Below, piece by piece: positions 1 through 6,557 of a DNA stretch of 52,413 nt. Made by a program: the position numbers and the translations under genes. The stretch comes from DATHSY01 sp046729855 (GTDB taxonomy: Bacteria; Actinomycetota; UBA4738; HRBIN12), in the NCBI GenBank assembly GCA_046729855.1, contig JBKPHM010000061.1:1-52413 (forward strand), given 5' to 3'. Within the stretch, counting starts at the first letter, position 1. Every line of letters starts with the position of its first letter. Under the pieces are notes generated by a model. The model saw only the letters and a list, made by a program, of their open reading frames with translations. It made no database searches and had not been told where the DNA came from.

Positions 1-1
1 G

Positions 2-202
2 GACCCGGCGGCGTCGATCATCGCTGCGGCCGAGGCCGAGGACGTCGACATGATCATCGTCGGCAACGTCGGGATGAGCGGGCGACGCGAGTTCCTGCTC
101 GGCAACATCCCGAATCGCGTCTCGCACAACGCACGCTGTACGGTCGTGATCGTGGACACCTCACAGCCCGTGGGCTTCCGCCTGCCGTGGAGGAAGCGGT
201 GA
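2..202 (+). CDS. Universal stress protein, C-terminal fragment
   Basis: The reading frame is open from the left edge and ends at TGA 200-202, leaving 67 codons of what is clearly the last third of a UspA-fold protein. The glycine-rich nucleotide-binding signature is present as VGNVGMSGRREFLLGNIP, followed by the usual final beta strand (TVVIVD). The start and the remainder lie outside the window. The next gene begins inside the stop codon (GTGA), so the two are translationally coupled. Family membership is clear; which nucleotide is bound and what stress it answers cannot be told. Confidence 0.85.
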   Translation, partial: DPAASIIAAAEAEDVDMIIVGNVGMSGRREFLLGNIPNRVSHNARCTVVIVDTSQPVGFRLPWRKR

Positions 203-1770
203 CCGAGCTCGCCGGCGGCCACCTGACCGCGCGCACTGCGCGCATCGCCGCCGTCGTCGCCAAGCACGGCCTCCGTGACCGGCTGGAGCGGGGACAGAGC
301 CGCCCAGCCCGGCTGCGCGCGGCGCTCGAGGAGCTCGGCCCGACCTTCGCGAAGCTGGGCCAGATCCTCTCGACGCGGCCCGACCTCGTCCCGCCCGAGG
401 TCGTCGCGGAGCTCGCGAGCCTGCAGGACAGCGTCCCGCCGCTGACCGAGGCCGAGGTCGTCCAGGTGATGGAGCAGGAGCTCGGCGTGCCGTGGGAGGA
501 CGTTTTCGAGTCGATCGATCCGACGCCGATGGCTGCCGGGACGATCGCTCAGGTCCACCGAGCGACGCTGACGGACGGGGAGCGCGTCGTGGCGAAGGTG
601 CAGCGGCCCACGGCGCGGGAGGAGATCGAGCAAGACCTCGCGCTGCTCGAGGTGTTCGCCGAGAAGGTGCGCGACCGTCCGGGGCTCAGCCAGGTGATCG
701 ACATGGGCGCCGTCTTCGAGCACCTGTCGTCATCACTCCACCGCGAGCTCGACTTCCGTCAGGAGGCCTCGAACATCGAACGGATGACCGACGTGCTCCT
801 GGGTTACGAGCGGCTCGCGGCGCCGCGCGTGTACGGCGACCTGTCGTCGTCGCGGCTGCTCGTGATGGAGGAGGTCCAGGGTGTCCCGATCTCGCGCGCG
901 CCCGAGGGGGTCGCCAGGAAGGAGGCGGCGCGGCAGCTGCTGGAGTCCTACTACAAGCAGATCCTGGTCGACGGCTTCTTCCACGCGGACCCGCACCCCG
1001 GGAACCTGATGTGGTGGAACGACCGGATCTACTTCCTCGACTTCGGCATGGTCGGCCACGTGGATCCGGCCGTGCGGGAGCAGCTGATGCTCGTCCTGAT
1101 GGCGTTCTGGCAGGAGGACGTCGCGTTCCTTACCGACGTGACGCTGATCCTCGCCGGGGCGATCGACCGAACGGACCTCGACGTCAAGGCGTTCTCCGGC
1201 GAGATCGGCGCCCTGGTCGCGAAGTACCGCACGGCCTCGCTCACGGACATCCAGCTCGGGCCGGTCCTGCAGGAGATGAGCGAGGTGGCGCTCCGCCACC
1301 AGGTGCCGCTGCCGGCCTCGCTCACGCTGACCGGCAAGGCCCTCGCGCAGATGCAGCTTGCGACGGCGCAGCTGGACCCGGAGCTCGATCCATTCGACGT
1401 CGCCGGGAAGTTCCTGATGCGAACGGTGTTACGAGGGATGGGAGCCAAGCTCGACCCGCAGACGCTCTTCTACCAGTCGCAACGATTCAAGATGCGGTTC
1501 CTGCGCGTCGTGGAGTCGATCGAGCGTCTGATCGGGGCGCGCCCCGGGCAGAGGCTGGAGGTCAACTTCCGCGCGTCGACGCTCGAGACGACGATCCGCC
1601 GGGCCGGACGGCGCCTCGCCCTCGGGCTGACGGCGGGCGCCGCGGTCCTCGCGACGGGCCTCACGCTGCTGTCCGAGCGCGTCGCCGGGTGGGTGCCGAC
1701 GGTGTTCGGCGTGACGGCGGGACTGCTCATGCTCGGGCTGCTCGCGGATCTGTTCCGGCGGAACACCTAG
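199..1770 (+). CDS. AarF/UbiB (ABC1) family atypical protein kinase, membrane anchored
   Basis: This is a 523-residue ABC1/UbiB-type kinase-like ATPase. In order I see the family's KxGQ motif (FAKLGQILSTRPDLVPP), the Ala-rich loop that replaces the P-loop (MAAGTIAQVHRA), the ELDFRQEA segment, the catalytic loop (DGFFHADPHPGN) and the metal-binding DFG (FLDFGMVG). Two hydrophobic helices close the C-terminus, as is usual for this family. I place the start at GTG 199 because it overlaps the upstream TGA and has GGAGG at 189-193; an in-frame GTG at 187 is possible. In proteobacteria UbiB supports ubiquinone synthesis; in actinobacteria the role is less certain (isoprenoid/quinone or lipid handling), so no specific reaction is assigned. 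The stop TAG shares bases with the stop of the convergent small gene. Confidence 0.93.
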   Translation: MTELAGGHLTARTARIAAVVAKHGLRDRLERGQSRPARLRAALEELGPTFAKLGQILSTRPDLVPPEVVAELASLQDSVPPLTEAEVVQVMEQELGVPWEDVFESIDPTPMAAGTIAQVHRATLTDGERVVAKVQRPTAREEIEQDLALLEVFAEKVRDRPGLSQVIDMGAVFEHLSSSLHRELDFRQEASNIERMTDVLLGYERLAAPRVYGDLSSSRLLVMEEVQGVPISRAPEGVARKEAARQLLESYYKQILVDGFFHADPHPGNLMWWNDRIYFLDFGMVGHVDPAVREQLMLVLMAFWQEDVAFLTDVTLILAGAIDRTDLDVKAFSGEIGALVAKYRTASLTDIQLGPVLQEMSEVALRHQVPLPASLTLTGKALAQMQLATAQLDPELDPFDVAGKFLMRTVLRGMGAKLDPQTLFYQSQRFKMRFLRVVESIERLIGARPGQRLEVNFRASTLETTIRRAGRRLALGLTAGAAVLATGLTLLSERVAGWVPTVFGVTAGLLMLGLLADLFRRNT

Positions 1771-1952
1771 TCCGCCTGGACATCGCTCCCCGACGCGGTG
1801 ACCGACGTGGGGTCCGCGGGCCTCGGGCTGGTCTCACCACTGCGGATCGACCGTAGGACGACCCTCTCGATCACCAGCGCAAAGACTGCCATCACGGTCC
1901 CGACGATCCACCGCTCGACGCGCCGGACGCCGTGAGTTCGGGCGGTCGACAT
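1767..1952 (-). CDS. Small single-pass membrane protein (61 aa), function unknown
   Basis: The frame encodes 61 residues with one clear membrane helix (WIVGTVMAVFALVIERVVL) between a basic N-terminus and a Pro/Ser/Thr-rich tail. It starts six bases after the stop of the upstream histidine kinase, with GAGGG just before the ATG, so it is probably the last gene of the cyclase/kinase operon. Its stop codon overlaps the stop of the convergent AarF gene in the tetranucleotide CTAG. I recognise no family. It could be an accessory subunit of the adjacent sensor kinase, but that rests only on position. It may also be a chance frame; the ribosome binding site and tight spacing argue against this. Confidence 0.55.
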   Translation of the reverse strand: MSTARTHGVRRVERWIVGTVMAVFALVIERVVLRSIRSGETSPRPADPTSVTASGSDVQAD

Positions 1953-1958
1953 CTGCCC

Positions 1959-3992
1959 TCACCCGATCGGGACCGCGCCCGCGACGGTCGTCCCGCGCCC
2001 CGGCGCAGCTCGCACCTCGAGCGCGCCACCGAGCGCCGCCAGTCGATCGGCGATTCCCTGGAGTCCCGTTCCATAGCCGTTCACCGACGGGTCGAAGCCG
2101 AGACCATCGTCGCGAACCTCGAACCGCAGTCGGCCGGCGGTGTCCTCGAGACGGACGGAGACCGACGACGCCTCTGCGTACTTCCCCACGTTCTGGAGCG
2201 CTTCGAGGATCGAGAAGTAGACGGCAGCCTCGACGGCCTGCGGATAGCGTTCGACCGCCTCGGGTGAGATCTCGACGGGCATCGATACCTTCCTCGCCTG
2301 CGACTCGAGTGCGGCGACGAGACCCTTGTCCGCCAACAAAGGCGGATAGATCCCGCGAGCCAGATCCCGAAGATCCTCCAGCGCGTCCTGCGTCTCGGCC
2401 CCGATCTCGTCCAGCATCTGCGCGGCCTTCGCGGGGTCGCGTTCGACGAGCGAACGCGCCAGCCGCGCTTTCACGGACAGCGCGACGAGCTGCTGCTGCG
2501 CCCCGTCGTGGATGTTCCGCTCGATCCTGCGCCGCTCGTGATCTTGGGCGGCGACGATCCGGCGCTGCGAGGCCCTGAGCTCCTCGACGAGACGGACGTT
2601 GCGCAGAACCAGCCCCGCCTGGGCGGCGAGGTCGTGTACGAGCTTGGTCTTCGTCGCGTCCAGCGGATCGTTCTGCGGCATGGCGACCGCGAGCGCTCCG
2701 AGCATCTGGCCATCGTGCGTGACGTCGACGGAGAGGTCGTCGGGCCGCGACGTCGGGGCGTCCGGGGGCCACGTCGCGAGCTGGCGGAGCTCGTCACCCA
2801 CGCGGAGCCGGACGCGCGCGCTGGCGGCGCCGATCCCCTCGCCGAGCACCCGCGCGATCCGGGGGAGCACGTCGTTCGCGTCGTACGTCCCACCGAGGTT
2901 CCGTCCGAACTCGGCGACGAGCTCGTACGGCGTGGCTCGCCTCCCGTACACGATCCGGTCGGCCAGCCGCCGCACGCGGACGAGGACGGGTTGGAACAGC
3001 GCCGCGACGATCGCGGCTGCAAGGAAGGACAGCGCGGTCGAGCTGCGCGACTGGACCAACGCGCCGATCCCGCCCACGACGGCGACGAACACGAGCGTGA
3101 AGAAGACCGCGATTGAGCCGACGATCACGGTCTTGCGGATCACGAGATCGATGTCGTACAAGCGGTAACGGAGGACGGCGATGCCGATCGCGACCGGGAT
3201 CAGCGCGAACCCCGTGATCGCGATGTTCCCGAGCACCGAGGACCACGCGCTCGAGGCGACGATGGGTATGAAGCCGATCAGGTAGAGCGCGCAGACGGTG
3301 CCGGCGGTCCAGGCCAGCCATCGGAGCTGGTGGCGTTCGACGTCGTCGCGTGCACGACGCATCCGGACGACCACGCCGGCGGCTCCGCCCAGGATGATGA
3401 GCGGCGCGAACGCGACGAGCACGAGCAGCGGCGACAGGAGCGGCCGGAGCGCCTCGATGCCGAACGGGTTCGCTACGTTCGGGTACCCGTAGTCCTTGAA
3501 GCGACCGGGCGCGAACAGGATCAACAGGAACAGCAGCATCAGCCCCACGCCGCATGCCCAGGCGAACCACCGCCACCGCGGGGAGGGGACCTGCCCGTTG
3601 GGGAACAGCAGCAGCATGTATCCCGTGAGACCGATGAACGGCACCCAGCCGGGGCTCGCGAACGCCAGCGCGTACGCGCCGCCCGGGATCGAGCCGTGCT
3701 CGACGGTGAGGGCGTACTCGGCGAACCCTTCGAACGGGAGAGCCCAAACGAGGCCGATCCCAAGCATCAGCCAGCCGAGCGGGTTCGATGGCCGCTTGAT
3801 CGCGAGGACAGCGCCGACGACCGGGAACGTGAGGAACGGCACCGCCTGCACCACGAGCCGCCACGAGTCGGTGAGCTCGGCGAGGAGGAGGTTCAGGGGT
3901 ATCAGGACGACGATCAGGCCGATGACGGCCCAGGCGAGCAAACGCTGCGAGCGAGCGCCCGCGCGCCGGCCCGTCTCAGGCATCGACGACAC
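1959..3992 (-). CDS. Membrane sensor histidine kinase (HisKA_3 type) with GAF domain
   Basis: The protein has 677 residues. Roughly the first 330 form about seven to nine hydrophobic segments. A GAF-like domain follows (from about YDANDVLPRIARVLGEG), then a HisKA_3 dimerisation/phosphotransfer helix with the phosphoacceptor in NIHDGAQQQLVAL (about His495). The HATPase domain has an N-box EALQNVGKYA and G-boxes DDGLGFDP and GTGLQGIADRL. GTG 3992 is chosen because GGAGG sits six bases upstream; ATG 3983 is an alternative. The start lies 17 bases inside the upstream response-regulator/cyclase gene, so the two are a likely cognate pair. It closely resembles the two kinases at 6558-10738 in topology and wording of the catalytic half, pointing to duplication. 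The stimulus is unknown. Confidence 0.92.
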   Translation of the reverse strand: MSSMPETGRRAGARSQRLLAWAVIGLIVVLIPLNLLLAELTDSWRLVVQAVPFLTFPVVGAVLAIKRPSNPLGWLMLGIGLVWALPFEGFAEYALTVEHGSIPGGAYALAFASPGWVPFIGLTGYMLLLFPNGQVPSPRWRWFAWACGVGLMLLFLLILFAPGRFKDYGYPNVANPFGIEALRPLLSPLLVLVAFAPLIILGGAAGVVVRMRRARDDVERHQLRWLAWTAGTVCALYLIGFIPIVASSAWSSVLGNIAITGFALIPVAIGIAVLRYRLYDIDLVIRKTVIVGSIAVFFTLVFVAVVGGIGALVQSRSSTALSFLAAAIVAALFQPVLVRVRRLADRIVYGRRATPYELVAEFGRNLGGTYDANDVLPRIARVLGEGIGAASARVRLRVGDELRQLATWPPDAPTSRPDDLSVDVTHDGQMLGALAVAMPQNDPLDATKTKLVHDLAAQAGLVLRNVRLVEELRASQRRIVAAQDHERRRIERNIHDGAQQQLVALSVKARLARSLVERDPAKAAQMLDEIGAETQDALEDLRDLARGIYPPLLADKGLVAALESQARKVSMPVEISPEAVERYPQAVEAAVYFSILEALQNVGKYAEASSVSVRLEDTAGRLRFEVRDDGLGFDPSVNGYGTGLQGIADRLAALGGALEVRAAPGRGTTVAGAVPIG

Positions 3993-5250
3993 GGAAGACC
4001 TCCACCGGCTCGACGCGGCCCTTCACGTGACGAGCGCCCACCGGCTCACACCGCGTGCCGTCCGTGGCTGAGACAGTCGACGCCGCGGCGAGTATCTCGC
4101 CGGCCTCGGCCTCGGACTGGAGCCTCGCCGCGACGTTCACCGCATCGCCGACGACGGTGTACTTCATCCGGCCGCCACCCCCGACCGTCCCCGCGATCAC
4201 GGTGCCGGTGTTCACGCCGATGCCGATCCCGATCTCGGGCAGGTCCGTGGTCCATCCGTCCGCGTTCAGGTCGCGCTGCCGCGCCTGCATGGCGACCGCG
4301 CACCGCAGCGCGCGCTCGGCGTGGTCCGGCATCGGGTCCGGCGCGCCGAAGACCGCCATGACAGCATCGCCGAGGAGCTCGTCGATGCTCCCGCCGAACA
4401 TCGTCACGACCTCGGTCATCGCGCCGAGCTGCCGAGCGAGGATGTCCGCGATCTCCCGGGCCGACAGGCGTTCGGCGATCGTCGAGTACCCGCGGATGTC
4501 GGCGAACAGAACGCTCACCTCCGCTTCCTGCTGCTCGGTGACCGCGCCCGTCTCCAGGCGATTGGCGAGCTGCGGCGGCACGAACGAACGGAGCGCCTTC
4601 ATCTGGTTCGCGCGTTCGACGATCGCCTCGTGGAACCGCTTGAACTGATTGACGGCCGCACTGCCCTCGCCGGCGCCACCGGACATCCGCCGGAACAGTT
4701 CCGTCACGCGCCTGTCGACGGCCTCCTGCGTGGTGCCGAGCGCGTCGGCCATCTCGGCATAGCCGAGGCCCTTGGCCATCAGGTCCAAGACCTCCCGGTC
4801 CTGCTCCATCGTGGAGCGATGGCCCGAGAGCCGCTCGGCGATCACGACGTCGATCATCGAGCGACCGGCGGAGACCTCGCGGATCGCCCGCACGAGCTCG
4901 TCGCCCTGCGCGATCCGGTCCTTCAACAGGTAGCCCAGCCCGCTTTGGCCCCTGCCGAGGAGCGCGAGCGCGTACTCCTCGTCATCGTGTGCCGACAGGA
5001 CGACGACCCCAGTCTCTGGATGGTCGTCGCGGATCGCGTGTGCGCACTCGATGCCCTCCAGCCGGAAGCTCGGGGGCATCTTGATGTCGGTGACGACGAC
5101 GTCGGGGATGTGCTCGGCGGCGGCGGCGAGCAGCGCCGGAGCATCGGTCGCCACCTCGACGACCTCGATGTCGTCGAACGAATCGAGCAGCGCGCGGACG
5201 CCCTCGCGGACGAGGACGTTGTCCTCGCCCAGCACGACCCGGATCGTCAC
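3976..5250 (-). CDS. Response regulator with receiver, LuxR-like HTH and class III nucleotide cyclase domains
   Basis: This 424-residue protein fuses three modules. Residues 1-125 are a receiver with acidic pocket and phosphoacceptor Asp55 (VVVTDIKMPP). Residues about 147-190 look like a degenerate LuxR-type HTH: DREVLDLMAKGLGYAEMADA aligns with the intact HTH of the neighbouring regulator. Residues about 240-424 are a class III cyclase catalytic domain. Metal-binding Asp251 (LFADIRG) and Asp295 (LLGDAVMAVFG) and the transition-state residues Asn372 and Arg376 (GDAVNVAARL) are all present. At the position that is Lys in adenylate cyclases this protein has Glu291 (DELLGD), as guanylate cyclases do; the partner position is Thr365. 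It is followed by an overlapping membrane histidine kinase, so phosphorylation probably gates cyclic nucleotide synthesis. The product, cAMP or cGMP, is not settled. Confidence 0.9.
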   Translation of the reverse strand: MTIRVVLGEDNVLVREGVRALLDSFDDIEVVEVATDAPALLAAAAEHIPDVVVTDIKMPPSFRLEGIECAHAIRDDHPETGVVVLSAHDDEEYALALLGRGQSGLGYLLKDRIAQGDELVRAIREVSAGRSMIDVVIAERLSGHRSTMEQDREVLDLMAKGLGYAEMADALGTTQEAVDRRVTELFRRMSGGAGEGSAAVNQFKRFHEAIVERANQMKALRSFVPPQLANRLETGAVTEQQEAEVSVLFADIRGYSTIAERLSAREIADILARQLGAMTEVVTMFGGSIDELLGDAVMAVFGAPDPMPDHAERALRCAVAMQARQRDLNADGWTTDLPEIGIGIGVNTGTVIAGTVGGGGRMKYTVVGDAVNVAARLQSEAEAGEILAAASTVSATDGTRCEPVGARHVKGRVEPVEVFRVVDA

Positions 5251-5270
5251 GGCCCCTCCTCTGCCCCCGC

Positions 5271-5276
5271 TACGAT
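5271..5276 (+). promoter_or_regulatory. -10 box (TACGAT) of a leaderless response-regulator promoter
   Basis: TACGAT ends six bases before ATG 5283 and there is no ribosome binding site between them. This is the spacing expected when transcription begins at or next to the start codon. The divergent cyclase gene starts only 32 bases away, so both promoters share this short region. Confidence 0.6.
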
Positions 5277-5282
5277 GCGCGG

Positions 5283-5957
5283 ATGGTGCGCGTCGTGTTC
5301 GCGGAGGATAACTACCTGGTCAGAGAAGGTACAGCGGCCCTCCTCCAGGCCTCCGACGATGTCGAGGTCGTCGCGCTCGCGTCGGACCTCGACCAGCTCA
5401 TGACCGCGGTCGACGAGCACCGGCCCGACGTCGTGCTGACGGACATCCGGATGCCGCCGACCAACACGACCGAAGGGATCGACGCGGCCCGCCGGATCCG
5501 CGAAGCGCATCCGTCGACCGGCGTCGTCGTGCTGTCGCAGTTCGCCGATGACGCGTACGCGTACGAGCTCCTGAAGGACGGAGCCGCGGGGCTCGGCTAC
5601 CTGCTGAAGGAGCGCGTCGGCGATCTCGACGAGCTCGTGCGTGCACTGACGGAGGTCGCGAAGGGAGGGTCGGTCCTCGATCCCAAGGTGGTCGAGTCGC
5701 TCGTGTCGCGCAAGGAACGCGGCGCACGCTCGCCGCTGTCCCAGCTCACCGAACGCGAGCGTGAGGTCCTCGGCCACATGGCGCAGGGCAAGAACAACGC
5801 GGCCATCGCCAGGTCGCTCTTTCTTACCGAGCGAGCGGTCGAGAAGCACATCAACTCCCTGTTCCACAAGCTGCAGCTGTCCGAGGAACCGGACGTCCAT
5901 CGCCGCGTGATGGCCGTCCTCGCGTTCCTGCGGGAGGGCGAACCCGACCCGTCGTGA
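5283..5957 (+). CDS. NarL/FixJ-family response regulator
   Basis: The 224-residue protein has a receiver domain (acidic pocket AEDN, phosphoacceptor Asp54 in VLTDIRMPP) and a canonical LuxR-type DNA-binding domain (LTEREREVLGHMAQGKNNAA, then TERAVEKHINSLFHKL). Length and layout are normal for the family. It is divergent from the REC-HTH-cyclase gene and has the same receiver wording, including the DIxMPP and GLGYLLK segments, so the two regulators probably arose by duplication. No kinase is in its own transcript. The HisKA_3 kinases at 1959-3992 and 6558-10738 are the obvious candidate donors, since HisKA_3 kinases normally pair with NarL-type regulators. Confidence 0.93.
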   Translation: MVRVVFAEDNYLVREGTAALLQASDDVEVVALASDLDQLMTAVDEHRPDVVLTDIRMPPTNTTEGIDAARRIREAHPSTGVVVLSQFADDAYAYELLKDGAAGLGYLLKERVGDLDELVRALTEVAKGGSVLDPKVVESLVSRKERGARSPLSQLTEREREVLGHMAQGKNNAAIARSLFLTERAVEKHINSLFHKLQLSEEPDVHRRVMAVLAFLREGEPDPS

Positions 5958-5972
5958 GGAGCTCGCGCATCG

Positions 5973-6380
5973 TCACCACGCGTCGCGCGTGTCGACGACG
6001 AACACCGCGCACGGCGCCGCGCGAACGACCGCGGTTGGCACGCTCTCGCGCAGCCGCCACCGTGAGCCGCCGGCGTCTTTGTTGCCGACGACGATCGTGT
6101 TGGCGCGCTCCTGGACCGCGAGCGCGCACAGCCGTTCGGCCGCGTCGCCCTCGTCGATCCACGAGCGCGTCCGGACACCCGAGAACCGCGCGGGCATCTC
6201 GGCGACGTACCGCTTGGCGTCGACGGCCTTGCGGGGGTCGGCGGCCTCGATCGAGGCTCCGTCCGGCCGGACGTAGACGACCATGAGCTCCGCCCCCGTC
6301 GCGGCGGCCAGCCGGGCGGCGGCGGTGACGGCGAGGTCCGCCGATGCGCTGGTGTCGGTCCCAACCAGGATCCGTTCCAC
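5973..6380 (-). CDS. Universal stress protein (UspA fold)
   Basis: A 135-residue single-domain Usp protein starts with RILVGTDTSASADLAV, the usual first strand and Asp, and ends with IVVGNKDAGGSRWRLR followed by the last strand (CAVFVVD). The glycine motif is looser than usual (GNKDAGG in place of GxxG), so nucleotide binding is uncertain. GTG 6380 is chosen because GAAGGAGG lies six bases before it and the homology begins there; the frame stays open further upstream but without Usp-like sequence. It is convergent with the NarL-type regulator, 15 bases away. Confidence 0.85.
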   Translation of the reverse strand: MERILVGTDTSASADLAVTAAARLAAATGAELMVVYVRPDGASIEAADPRKAVDAKRYVAEMPARFSGVRTRSWIDEGDAAERLCALAVQERANTIVVGNKDAGGSRWRLRESVPTAVVRAAPCAVFVVDTRDAW

Positions 6381-6473
6381 TGTGGGCCTCCTTCGACGGT
6401 ACGGAGCGACCGTAGCTCCCACGGTGCTCGGCAGCGAGCCTGCCGCCACCCGGAGTCGTGGGGATGCCACCCC

Positions 6474-6545
6474 CACCCTCGTCAGGGTGCGGGCCTGACG
6501 ACGCGCGCACTCGCGAGCACCCTTGGAAGGCGTCGGTAAGGGTGC
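6474..6545. promoter_or_regulatory. Array of four CACCCT/AGGGTG half-sites (candidate operator)
   Basis: The same hexamer appears four times in 72 bases in alternating orientation: CACCCT 6474-6479, AGGGTG 6484-6489, CACCCT 6518-6523 and AGGGTG 6539-6544. The outer pair forms a perfect 8-base inverted repeat, GCACCCTT (6517-6524) and AAGGGTGC (6538-6545), with centres 21 bases apart, about two helical turns. It ends directly before a CACGAT box (6546-6551) that is six bases from the kinase start at 6558. The intergenic region also serves the divergent stress-protein gene. A dimeric regulator, perhaps one of the NarL-type proteins nearby, is a plausible ligand, but the binder is not known. Confidence 0.45.
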
Positions 6546-6557
6546 CACGATGCACGG

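Noticed and set aside
492..1856. Long plus-strand frame overlapping the AarF gene
   Set aside because: Low-complexity Arg/Gly/Ala-rich translation with no motif; the AarF frame has all family signatures.
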